From: Mycobacterium sp. OAS707
Lineage (GTDB): Bacteria > Actinomycetota > Actinomycetes > Mycobacteriales > Mycobacteriaceae
Direction of reading: 5' to 3'
NCBI RefSeq assembly: GCF_014873705.1
Contig: NZ_JADBDS010000001.1
Coordinates: 1,302,001-1,366,000, forward strand
DNA: 64,000 nt
Shown: positions 1 to 9,267 of the stretch, piece by piece
Layout of the letters: each line of letters begins with the position of its first letter
Numbering within the stretch: the first letter of the stretch is position 1
Position numbers and translations under genes: made by a program
Notes under the pieces: generated by a model
Database searches by the model: none
What the model saw: only the letters and a program-made list of their open reading frames with translations
Told to the model about the DNA's origin: nothing

Positions 1-1
1 C

Positions 2-643
2 GGCGCGATCCTCGCGATCGGCCAGGTCGACGTGATGCGGCTGATCGCCTACACGTCGATCTCACATTTCGGTTTCATCATTCTCGGCATCTTCGTGATG
101 ACCAGCCAAGGCCAGTCCGGGTCAACCCTGTACATGGTCAACCACGGCATCTCCACCGCTGCGCTGTTCCTGATCGCCGGATTCCTGGTGTCACGCAGGG
201 GAACCCGCTTGATCAGCGCATACGGCGGAGTGCAGAAGGTCGCGCCGGTGCTGGCCGGCACGTTCCTGGTCGCCGGTCTTGCGACATTGTCACTGCCCGG
301 TCTGGCGCCGTTCATCAGCGAATTCCTGGTCCTGATCGGAACATTCACGCGCTACCCGGCATTCGCGGTGTTTGCGACGTTGGCCCTTGTGCTCTCAGCG
401 CTCTACATCCTGTGGGCCTACCAGCGGATGATGGGCGGCCCGGTCAAGGAGGGCAACGATCGGTTGCGCGACTTGGTGCCTCGCGAAATCTTGGTCGTCG
501 CACCGCTTATCGCGCTACTGCTGCTGCTCGGGGTGTATCCGAAACCCGTTCTCGACGTGATCAACCCCGCGGTCAGTCACACGCTGACCACCATCGACCA
601 ACCTGACCCGGCACCGAAGATGGCAGAAGGGCCGGCACGATGA
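2..643 (+). CDS. nuoM: NADH-quinone oxidoreductase subunit M (5' truncated by window)
   Basis: C-terminal 213 residues of the NuoM antiporter-like membrane subunit of respiratory complex I, a proton-pumping channel in the cytoplasmic membrane. The frame is open to the window edge, so the start lies upstream. The visible part carries the family stretch AYTSISHFGF at its beginning, then several hydrophobic helices, and SLPGLAPFISEF, typical of the last antiporter helices. Its stop overlaps the nuoN start by four bases (ATGA), as in an intact nuo operon. Confidence 0.95.
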   Translation, partial: GAILAIGQVDVMRLIAYTSISHFGFIILGIFVMTSQGQSGSTLYMVNHGISTAALFLIAGFLVSRRGTRLISAYGGVQKVAPVLAGTFLVAGLATLSLPGLAPFISEFLVLIGTFTRYPAFAVFATLALVLSALYILWAYQRMMGGPVKEGNDRLRDLVPREILVVAPLIALLLLLGVYPKPVLDVINPAVSHTLTTIDQPDPAPKMAEGPAR

Positions 644-2214
644 ACATACCTACCCCCACAGTCGAATACGGCCTGCTCTCTCCCATGCTGATCGTGCTCG
701 GGGTGGCCGTCGTCGGTGTGCTCGTCGAAGCGTTCCTCCCACGCCAGCAGCGCTACGCCGCGCAGTTGGTCCTCAGCGTTGGCGGCCTGGCCGCCGCGTT
801 GGTGGCGGTCATCGGGCTTGCCAGGGATCTGAAGGGCAGCCCAGGACGAACGGCAGTGGGCGGCGCCATCGCCGTCGACGCGCCAACGCTGTTCCTCCAG
901 GCCACCATCGTGCTGGTCGGTGTGCTCGGCATCCTGCTCATCGCCGAACGCCGCATCACCGCACCTTCCGACGAAGAACCGGGCCCGGGCCTGGATGCGT
1001 TCACTCCGCAAGCCTCGGCGATCGCGGGCAGCGTCGTGGAAAAGCTGGCCACCAAAGCGGGCGTGATGCAGACCGAGGTGTTCCCGCTGACGATGTTCGC
1101 CATCGGCGGCATGCTGATCTTCCCCGCAGCCGATGATCTGCTGACCATGTTCATCGCGCTCGAGGTGCTGTCGCTGCCGCTGTACCTGTTGTGCGGCCTT
1201 GCCAGAAGGCGGCGGCTGCTCTCGCAGGAAGCCTCGGTGAAATACTTTCTGCTCGGGGCGTTTTCGTCCGCGTTCTTCCTGTACGGCGCCGCCATGCTGT
1301 ATGGGTACGCGGGCACGCTGAACCTCGCCGGCATCGCCGATGCGGTGGCTGCGGGGTCCGGCAAGACGTCGCTGGCGCTGATCGGCACCGGGCTGCTGCT
1401 CGTCGGGGTGTTGTTCAAGGTCGGGGCGGTGCCGTTCCACTCCTGGATCCCGGACGTGTATCAAGGCGCTCCCACCCCGATCACCGCATTTATGGCCGCC
1501 GCCACCAAGATCGCCGCGTTCGGCGCGATGCTGCGCATCTTCTATATCGCACTACCGGGTCTGCACGACGACTGGCGACCGGTGATGTGGGCGATCGCGA
1601 TCCTGACGATGGTGATCGGCACCGTCACCGCCGTGACCCAGAACGACGTCAAGCGGATGCTGGCCTATTCGGCGGTGGCACACACCGGCTTCATCCTGAC
1701 CGGCGTCATCGCCCAGAACGAAGCCGGCGTGTCATCGACGCTGTTCTATCTGTTCGCTTACGGTTTCAGCACTGTCGGCGCCTTCGCCGTGGTGGGCCTG
1801 GTGCGAAATCCAGCAGGCGAAGAGGACACCGCGCTGGCCCGGTGGGCCGGCCTGGGCAGGCGCTATCCCGTTGTCGGCATTGTGTTTTCGTTGTTCTTGC
1901 TCGCCTTCGCCGGTATCCCGTTGACGAGCGGCTTCGTCAGTAAGTTCGCGGTGTTCAAGGCCGCGGGTGAGGGCGGTGCGATTCCTCTGGTCGTCATCGG
2001 CGTCGTTGCCAGCGCGGTGGCTGCCTACTTCTATGTGCGGGTAATCGTGTTGATGTTCTTCACCGAACCGCCCGACGACGCGCCCGCCGTGGTGGTGCCC
2101 AGCGTATTGACCACCGCGGTCGTCACGATCACCGCGGCGGTGACGTTCGCGCTCGGCGCGCTGCCGCAGCCGCTACTGGACCTGGCGAACACCGCCAACC
2201 AGTTCTTGCCGTGA
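640..2214 (+). CDS. nuoN: NADH-quinone oxidoreductase subunit N
   Basis: 524-residue membrane subunit of complex I, normal length for actinobacterial NuoN. It is hydrophobic along its length, with the conserved antiporter core around residues 260-300 (LFKVGAVPFHSWIPDVYQGA) and a following LAYSAVAHTGFI helix. The ATG overlaps the nuoM stop, so translation is probably coupled. A hydrophilic insertion near residues 100-150 between helices is common in mycobacterial NuoN. It is the last nuo gene; the next gene overlaps its stop by four bases. Confidence 0.96.
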   Translation: MNIPTPTVEYGLLSPMLIVLGVAVVGVLVEAFLPRQQRYAAQLVLSVGGLAAALVAVIGLARDLKGSPGRTAVGGAIAVDAPTLFLQATIVLVGVLGILLIAERRITAPSDEEPGPGLDAFTPQASAIAGSVVEKLATKAGVMQTEVFPLTMFAIGGMLIFPAADDLLTMFIALEVLSLPLYLLCGLARRRRLLSQEASVKYFLLGAFSSAFFLYGAAMLYGYAGTLNLAGIADAVAAGSGKTSLALIGTGLLLVGVLFKVGAVPFHSWIPDVYQGAPTPITAFMAAATKIAAFGAMLRIFYIALPGLHDDWRPVMWAIAILTMVIGTVTAVTQNDVKRMLAYSAVAHTGFILTGVIAQNEAGVSSTLFYLFAYGFSTVGAFAVVGLVRNPAGEEDTALARWAGLGRRYPVVGIVFSLFLLAFAGIPLTSGFVSKFAVFKAAGEGGAIPLVVIGVVASAVAAYFYVRVIVLMFFTEPPDDAPAVVVPSVLTTAVVTITAAVTFALGALPQPLLDLANTANQFLP

Positions 2215-2990
2215 CCGAATCTCTTGTCCTGACGGCGGATCACGGCGCCGTCAGGTTGCTGACGCTCAATCGGCCCGAAGCGCGAAATGCGTTGAGCCGG
2301 GACCTGATCAGGGCGGCATACACCGCACTGACCCAAGCCGACGCCGACGATGCCGTGCGAGCAGTAGTGCTGACCGGCGCCGATCCGGCCTTCTGCGCCG
2401 GCGTCGACCTCAAGGAGGCCCAGCGCGACGGGCTGAAGTATTTCGAGGAGTTCCGCTCGCAAAGCTGCATCGCGGCGGTCGCCAAGATGCGCACGCCCAT
2501 CGTCGGCGCGATCAACGGGGCGACTTTCACCGGCGGCCTCGAGATGGCACTCGGCTGCGACTTTCTCGTCGCATCGGAGCGGGCGGTCTTCGCCGACACG
2601 CATGCCCGCGTAGGCATCCTGCCGGGCGGGGGGATGACGGCGCGACTCCCCCAACTCGTCGGCTTGGGGATGGCGCGGCGGCTGTCGATGACGGGTGAGG
2701 TCGTCGACGCGGCCCGCGCCGAGCGCATCGGTTTGGTGACCGAGGTGGTGTCGCACAACAGCCTTCTCGATCGGGCGCTGTCACTCGCCGCACAGGTCGC
2801 CGAGGTTCCCGGTCCGGTCATGTTGGGGCTCAAGGAGATCTATACGGCCGGCTCCGCCGCAGTAATCGATCCCGGGCTTGCCGCGGAGGCGAAGATCGCC
2901 TTCGCGCAGCACCGGAATTTCGAGGGCCTCGGCGACCAGTTCCACGCCGTCTCCGAGCGCAACAAACAGCAGATCGAACAGCCGGAATAG
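2211..2990 (+). CDS. Enoyl-CoA hydratase/isomerase family protein
   Basis: 259-residue crotonase-fold protein acting on an acyl-CoA thioester. Crotonase features seen are RPEARNALS near residue 24, the oxyanion-hole region AFCAGVDLKEA and the helix GGLEMALGCDF, which carries the first acidic position. At the second catalytic position, where hydratases have Glu in a PEI segment, this protein reads THARVGILPGGG, so the second Glu appears replaced (His or Arg). That argues against a classical hydratase and for an isomerase or other crotonase. The GTG start overlaps the nuoN stop (GTGA), so it is probably read through from the nuo operon. Confidence 0.88.
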   Translation: MTESLVLTADHGAVRLLTLNRPEARNALSRDLIRAAYTALTQADADDAVRAVVLTGADPAFCAGVDLKEAQRDGLKYFEEFRSQSCIAAVAKMRTPIVGAINGATFTGGLEMALGCDFLVASERAVFADTHARVGILPGGGMTARLPQLVGLGMARRLSMTGEVVDAARAERIGLVTEVVSHNSLLDRALSLAAQVAEVPGPVMLGLKEIYTAGSAAVIDPGLAAEAKIAFAQHRNFEGLGDQFHAVSERNKQQIEQPE

Positions 2991-3018
2991 CGCTGCGGAC
3001 GCCGAGGTTGTGGACCAC

Positions 3019-3810
3019 ATGACCTCACTGACTGGTAAGACAGCACTGGTAACCGGCGCCTCTCGCGGCATCGGCCGTGCCATCGCCCAGAGACTTGCGC
3101 AGGATGGCGCCACAGTAGCCATCCACTATGGGAGTAACGAAGCCGCGGCGGCCGATACCGTCGCCGCGATTCAAGCCGCCGGCGGCCAGGCATTCCCCGT
3201 GCGTGCCGAACTCGGGATCGATGGCGACGTGGACACCTTGTTCGCGGCGCTGGAGAACGGTCTCGGCGGGCGTCCGCTCGACATCCTGGTGAACAACGCG
3301 GCCATCGTCACCTATGAGGGGACGATCGACGGAGCCACGCCCGAACAGTTCGATCGGGAATTCGCCATCAATGTACGAGCGCCACTTTTCATCACCCAGC
3401 GAGCATTGCCGCTGCTGCGTGACGGCGGCCGCATCATCAACATCACCTCTGGCGTCACCTGGTTCGCGACGCCACAGATCGTCTATTCAATGACAAAGGG
3501 CGCTCTCAATGTGCTCGGCCGTTCGTTGGCCAATACGGTTGGGACCCGCGGTATTACGGTCAACAATGTCTCCCCTGGCATCACAGACACCGAGATGAAC
3601 TCGTGGCTGCACGAGTCGGACGAAGCGGTTTCCGGCGTTGCAGGTATCACCGCACTGAACCGTGTCGGAGCATCGGCCGACATCGCCGACGTCGTCGCGT
3701 TCTTCGCTTCCGACGACAGCCGGTGGGTCACCGGTCAGACCGTCGAGGTCAACGGGGGGCTGTGGCTCGGTGAGCGCACCGCGTTGATTCCGAACGCAGC
3801 CAACGGATAG
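3019..3810 (+). CDS. SDR family NAD(P)-dependent oxidoreductase
   Basis: 263-residue classical short-chain dehydrogenase. It has the Rossmann nucleotide motif TGASRGIG near residue 12, NNAA near residue 93, catalytic Ser in ITSG and the YSMTK active site (YxxxK) in the middle third, with a VNGGLW C-terminal stretch. Substrate unknown; family members are often annotated as 3-oxoacyl-ACP reductases. ATG 3019 is chosen because the Rossmann strand starts ten residues later; GTG 3010 is an in-frame alternative. It lies 28 bp after the crotonase and ends 7 bp from the convergent PIG-L gene. Confidence 0.9.
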   Translation: MTSLTGKTALVTGASRGIGRAIAQRLAQDGATVAIHYGSNEAAAADTVAAIQAAGGQAFPVRAELGIDGDVDTLFAALENGLGGRPLDILVNNAAIVTYEGTIDGATPEQFDREFAINVRAPLFITQRALPLLRDGGRIINITSGVTWFATPQIVYSMTKGALNVLGRSLANTVGTRGITVNNVSPGITDTEMNSWLHESDEAVSGVAGITALNRVGASADIADVVAFFASDDSRWVTGQTVEVNGGLWLGERTALIPNAANG

Positions 3811-3817
3811 ATGATCG

Positions 3818-4498
3818 TCATGACCTGAATCGCCGCAGATTGAACTCCACGGTGCGTCTACCGCCGAATTCCGGGCGCGGACTCGTCGTCATGTCGACCT
3901 GCTTGCGAGCCTGCTCCAGCACCGGCGTGTCCGGGTCGAGCACCGAGAGATAGACCTCGTGTGCGGCCAGCGAGGCGACGGCCCGGTCGAAGCAGTCGTC
4001 GTCGACGACTTCGGCATGGGTGACTTCCGGCCCGTTCTCGAACAGCCAGCGCGGCGGATCAGGCAGCGAGTCATAAGCCGCTGCAACGGCATTGGAGAAC
4101 TCGATGTGGTCGCGCTGGTTCGGCTCCCCCGGCGCCCATTCCGGGCCACTGTAGATCGTCAGCACGACGTCGGGCGCCAGCGCGGTGATCGTCTCGGCAA
4201 TCTTGGCGCGCAGCTCGGGTGTGTTGTGAATCTGACTGTCCGGGAAGTCCCAGAACTGCAACTCCTCGACACCAACGATGGCAGCCGATCGGCGTTGTTC
4301 GGTTTCCCTCAGCGGGCCGGCTTGCTCGGGTGGCATACCCGCGATGCCCACCTCACCGCGACAGGCGAGCGCGTAGTGCACGACCTTTCCCTGGGACGTC
4401 CATTTGGCGACAGCCGCCGCGCAGCCGTACTCCGGGTCGTCGGGATGTGGCACCAGAAGCAGCGCGGTGTGCCAGTCAGTCGGAAACCGCTCAAGCAT
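3818..4498 (-). CDS. PIG-L family deacetylase
   Basis: 226-residue zinc-dependent N-acetyl-sugar deacetylase fold, the family of mycothiol enzymes MshB and Mca. The N-terminal metal motif is HPDDPEYG (family PHPDDE), followed by RGEVG and the conserved RDHxEFSNA block (QRDHIEFSNAVAAA), which supplies the third ligand. It is shorter than MshB, so a generic PIG-L protein is more likely. The start is placed at ATG 4498, where an 8-base overlap (ATGCTTGA) with the TetR stop couples the genes; a longer reading to 4528 would overlap TetR more. Confidence 0.88.
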   Translation of the reverse strand: MLERFPTDWHTALLLVPHPDDPEYGCAAAVAKWTSQGKVVHYALACRGEVGIAGMPPEQAGPLRETEQRRSAAIVGVEELQFWDFPDSQIHNTPELRAKIAETITALAPDVVLTIYSGPEWAPGEPNQRDHIEFSNAVAAAYDSLPDPPRWLFENGPEVTHAEVVDDDCFDRAVASLAAHEVYLSVLDPDTPVLEQARKQVDMTTSPRPEFGGRRTVEFNLRRFRS

Positions 4499-5099
4499 CG
4501 CCCAATGCCACCACACCGTGGACGACAATGGCGCTGGTCTGTGCGACCCAGTCCTCGCCGAGCGGTTCGTCGGGATGCAACAGGACCCGCAACATCGTGG
4601 CGCCGCCGATCACTTCGACCAGCCGGTCGGGATCGACATCCGCGTGCACCTCGCCGCGACGGACCGCGTCCGCCAGCCGTGTCCGCACGGCGTCGAATAC
4701 GTCGGTGAATCGGCTCATCACCCTTGCGTTCAGGTCGGCATCGCCTGCCATGTCGGCGATCAACCCCGGCAACGCGGCGCGCACCAGGGGGCTGGTGAAC
4801 ACATCGCGGGCCGCGGCGATCATCGCGTGGACATCGGCTGCGATGTCGCCCGGTGGCGTCTCGATTGCAGTCGGCGCCGCAGGGAAAGCCGCCTCGTGCA
4901 CAAGTTCGGCCTTGCTCGACCACCGCCGGTACAGCGCGGTCTTGGTGGTTCCCGCGCGCTCGGCCACCGCCGCCATGGTCAGGCTCGAATAGCCGATTTC
5001 CACAAGCAGATCCGCCGCGGCGCGCAATATGGCAGCGTCGATTCGCGGATCCCGGGGCCGCCCCGGGGTCTTGTCAACGACAGACACGTCTGCTTTCAT
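4491..5099 (-). CDS. TetR/AcrR family transcriptional regulator
   Basis: 202-residue regulator. The N-terminal helix-turn-helix (about residues 20-65) contains MAAVAERAGTTKTALYRRW, and an all-alpha ligand-binding domain follows. ATG 5099 is preferred over GTG 5111 because GGTGGG sits at ribosome-binding distance. It is divergently transcribed from the phosphotransferase gene 44 bp away and couples downstream to the PIG-L gene, so it probably represses one or both. Ligand unknown. Confidence 0.88.
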   Translation of the reverse strand: MKADVSVVDKTPGRPRDPRIDAAILRAAADLLVEIGYSSLTMAAVAERAGTTKTALYRRWSSKAELVHEAAFPAAPTAIETPPGDIAADVHAMIAAARDVFTSPLVRAALPGLIADMAGDADLNARVMSRFTDVFDAVRTRLADAVRRGEVHADVDPDRLVEVIGGATMLRVLLHPDEPLGEDWVAQTSAIVVHGVVALGDA

Positions 5100-5101
5100 A
5101 A

Positions 5102-6273
<1,172 letters not shown>

Positions 6274-6274
<1 letters not shown>

Positions 6275-7389
6275 TGCTCGGCCCCATGGACGAATACCCG
6301 GTACATCAGATTCCGCAGCCCATTGCATGGCCGGGTTCGAGCGACCGTAATTTCTACGACCGCTCCTACTTCAACGCACACGACCGCACCGGCGACATAT
6401 TCGTGATCTCGGGTATCGGCTACTACCCGAATCTCGGTGTCAAAGACGCATTCCTGTTGGTGAGGCGGGGTGACGTGCAGACGGCGGTGCACCTCAGCGG
6501 TGCCATCGATCAGGACCGGCTGAACCAGCACGTCGGCAATTACCGCGTCGAGGTGATCGAGCCGTTGCACAAGCTGCGCATCGTGCTCGACGAAACCGAG
6601 GGCATCGCAGCGGATCTGACGTGGGACGGGCTGTTCGACGTCGTGCAGGAGCAACCGCACATCATGCGGCGCGGCAACCGCGTGACTCTCGACGCGCAGC
6701 GGTTCGCTCAGGTGGGCGCCTGGAGTGGACACCTGGTGGTCGACGGCGAAGAGATCGCTGTCGATCCGTCCTGCTGGATCGGCTCGCGCGATCGGTCTTG
6801 GGGTATCCGGCCAATCGGAGAAGCCGAACCCGCGGGACGCCCCGATGATCCGCCGTTCGAAGGCATGTGGTGGCTGTACGTGCCGATGGCGTTCGACGAC
6901 TTCGGCATCGTGGTGATCATCCAGGAGGACCCGCAGGGCTTCCGGTCACTCAACGACTGCACCCGCATCTGGAAGGACGGCCGCGTCGAACAGTTGGGTT
7001 GGCCGCGGGTCAAGATCCACTACCGCTCCGGTACACGGATCCCGACCGGTGCTACCATCGAGGCGACCGCATTCGACGGCAGCCCAGTGCATTTCGACGT
7101 CGAGTCGAAACTGCCGGTGCCCATTCACGTCGGCGGCGGGTACGGCGGGGACTCCGACTGGCTGCACGGAATGTGGAAGGGCGACAACTTCACTGAACGC
7201 CTCACCTACGACATGACCGATCCCGCGATCGTCGGGCGCGCCGGCTTCGGCGTCATCGACCACGTCGGCCGGGCGGTATGCCGCGAAGCCGACGGCGTCG
7301 AACGCGAGGGTTGGGGCCTGTTCGAACACGGCGCGCTCGGCCGGCACGATCCGTCGGGCTTCGCCGACTGGTTGACCGTCGCGCCTTAA
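6274..7389 (+). CDS. Conserved actinobacterial protein of unknown function
   Basis: 371 residues, no signal peptide or membrane segment seen. It is rich in Trp, Asp and Arg, with a striking [15 protein letters not shown] segment near residue 170 and a C-terminal [12 protein letters not shown] stretch; the overall look is a beta-rich lipocalin/AttH-like protein. I do not recognise a defined function. Translational coupling (TAATG) to the phosphotransferase suggests the two act on one substrate. ATG 6274 is chosen for the coupling; ATG 6286 is possible. Confidence 0.8.
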
Positions 7390-7433
7390 CCAAATGCCGG
7401 GTCCCGGAAACCTTCCGGTGGGACCATTCGCTG

Positions 7434-8045
7434 GTGGACCAAGATGACCCCGAGCGGCGGATCGACGAGCTGGAAAGCCAGTTGGCCGACCGGAATCACG
7501 TCGCGCAGCCGGAACGAGCAGCCGATGGTTTGGGACTAACCCCAGACGATGTCCATAACCAGGCATTCTCGAGTGCGAAGGGCGGACGTCGCGGCTACCA
7601 CGAAGACGAGGTTGACGCGTTTCTGGACCGCGTCGAGGCAACGCTACGAGATCCGACAAGTGACCGCCTCACTGCGGCGGACATCGGCAACGCGGCGTTC
7701 TCCAGGGCGCCGATCGGAAGGCGCGGATATGACGAAGAGGAAGTTGATGCGTTTCTTCATCGCGTGGCGGTTGAGGTGGCGCGCCGCTCCGGGCAACCGC
7801 TAGCGGCCGATCCCGGACCCCGTCACCTTCGACAAGCGGACGAGTCAACCGCGGAGAAGATCGTCAACCACGTTGCCGCGTTCGGAGTGGAACTTTTCGG
7901 CCATCACTCCGCCGTGACGTGGCGAGCGCCGCTGGTACTCGCGTTGGTGTTCCTTCTGCTCGGCTTCGCCACCCATCCCGCTTACTTTGTCGTCGCCGGT
8001 TTTCTGTTGCTTTGGGCGACCGTTGCGTGGCGCACCGACCGGTGA
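7434..8045 (+). CDS. DivIVA-motif membrane protein
   Basis: 203-residue protein in three parts. A short charged N-terminus contains [14 protein letters not shown], likely coiled coil. Two tandem copies of a DivIVA-type motif follow: [20 protein letters not shown] and [19 protein letters not shown]. Two hydrophobic helices ([13 protein letters not shown] and [16 protein letters not shown]) end the protein. Such motifs in actinobacteria occur in cell-envelope and polar proteins related to Wag31. GTG 7434 is chosen because the charged stretch begins there; a longer reading would run back into the preceding gene. Role not established. Confidence 0.8.
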   Translation: MDQDDPERRIDELESQLADRNHVAQPERAADGLGLTPDDVHNQAFSSAKGGRRGYHEDEVDAFLDRVEATLRDPTSDRLTAADIGNAAFSRAPIGRRGYDEEEVDAFLHRVAVEVARRSGQPLAADPGPRHLRQADESTAEKIVNHVAAFGVELFGHHSAVTWRAPLVLALVFLLLGFATHPAYFVVAGFLLLWATVAWRTDR

Positions 8046-8085
8046 CGGCAGGTGATTCGGCGCGCGTATCCACGCGCAGCGACGG

Positions 8086-8469
8086 TTAGCGCGCCGAAGT
8101 CGCAAAGAGCGCGCCGGCAGCCAGTGATTCGACCAAGAAGTAGAACCAGTTCGGATAGAACGCGGTGCGGTCGCCCAGGATCGCAGCGGCCACGCGTCCA
8201 ACGGCCATCCCTACCAAGGCGGCCGCAACGGTGATCAAGATGCCCCTTCGCAGGTCGCCGTCCGCAGCCGCCGCGTATGCGAGCACCGCCGCGATAGCCA
8301 GCCCGAAGCCGCCGTAGACCGCGCGCACCTCCGACCGTGATGCGTCTCCCCCGAGCGTCGTGCCGAATGGGCGCACCAGCGCGGCGGGCGCGGCAAGCGC
8401 GTACACGCCCATACCGAGGAAGAACACGGCGATGACGCCGATGACTGCAGTGCCGATTGGGCTGGCCAC
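8086..8469 (-). CDS. Small integral membrane protein (DUF4345-like)
   Basis: 127 residues with four likely transmembrane helices (IGVIAVFFLGMGVYAL, VYGGFGLAIAAVLAYAA, ILITVAAALVGMAVGRVAAAI, FYFLVESLAAGALFA). The arrangement matches small four-helix DUF4345-type proteins; function unknown. GTG 8469 has a strong AGGAGG ribosome-binding site at about 8475-8480. It is divergent from the AraC-type regulator 36 bp away, which makes it a probable target of that regulator. Confidence 0.78.
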   Translation of the reverse strand: MASPIGTAVIGVIAVFFLGMGVYALAAPAALVRPFGTTLGGDASRSEVRAVYGGFGLAIAAVLAYAAAADGDLRRGILITVAAALVGMAVGRVAAAILGDRTAFYPNWFYFLVESLAAGALFATSAR

Positions 8470-8505
8470 GATAACCTCCTGTCGAGTTGACGTGAGGAGG
8501 CCAGC

Positions 8506-9267
8506 ATGACGGCAAAGGCCGGCGCGGCGCTTCCACAAACCTGCTATCCGTCGATCTGGCTGTGGCCGGGCCAGGCGCTTTATGCAGGTCCCAGCCTGAA
8601 CCTCGCACCGCATTCGGGCTCGGTGTGGTGCCTCGCGGTCGGCATCGACGGGCCGCTCACCGTCGCGACGGAAGACGGAGTCAAACGCACGGCGCTCAGC
8701 GTCCTGATTCCGCCGAGGATGGTCCACCAGCTGACCTGCCACGGCGCCGGGCTGGTCTCCTGCTATCTGGAGCCGACATCGGAGCGCGCCAACGCGAGCA
8801 GACCCAAGTTCGACGACTGGCAAGGCGAAGTCGGCCTACGACACGTCGACGAAGAACGCCTGCAGTTCAGCCCGACCGACGACGAAACCGCTTCGCACTG
8901 GCTCGATTTGGCGGCGCCCGCCGCGCAGCGGCACATCGATCCCCGCATTGTCGCCGCGGCGCGCACAATACGTGACGACCCCGCGGGATCGGTTGCGTCG
9001 CGCGAACTCGCCGCTGCCGCAGGACTTTCCGAGTCACGGTTCCTGCACCTGTTTCGCGACGAACTCGGCACCAGTTTGCGCCGCTATCGGCTGTGGGTGC
9101 GGTTGACGCACGCGGGAGCGGCCATCGCGGCGGGTGACAACCTCACCACGGCGGCGATGAAGTCGGGTTTCGCCAGCCCGTCGCACCTGGCCGACAGGTT
9201 CAAGACGACATACGGGTTGTCCGCGTCCCAGTTGCTCGGGACGGGACTGACCCTGCGGACGCCGTAG
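8506..9267 (+). CDS. AraC family transcriptional regulator
   Basis: 253 residues. The N-terminal cupin-like sensor (about residues 1-140) contains LIPPRMVHQL, and the C-terminal double helix-turn-helix (about 150-250) contains SRELAAAAGLSESRFLHLFRDE and MKSGFASPSHLADRFKTTYG. GAGGAGG precedes the ATG. It is divergent from the four-helix membrane protein gene. The last 68 bases overlap the 3' end of the convergent monooxygenase gene. Confidence 0.92.
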   Translation: MTAKAGAALPQTCYPSIWLWPGQALYAGPSLNLAPHSGSVWCLAVGIDGPLTVATEDGVKRTALSVLIPPRMVHQLTCHGAGLVSCYLEPTSERANASRPKFDDWQGEVGLRHVDEERLQFSPTDDETASHWLDLAAPAAQRHIDPRIVAAARTIRDDPAGSVASRELAAAAGLSESRFLHLFRDELGTSLRRYRLWVRLTHAGAAIAAGDNLTTAAMKSGFASPSHLADRFKTTYGLSASQLLGTGLTLRTP

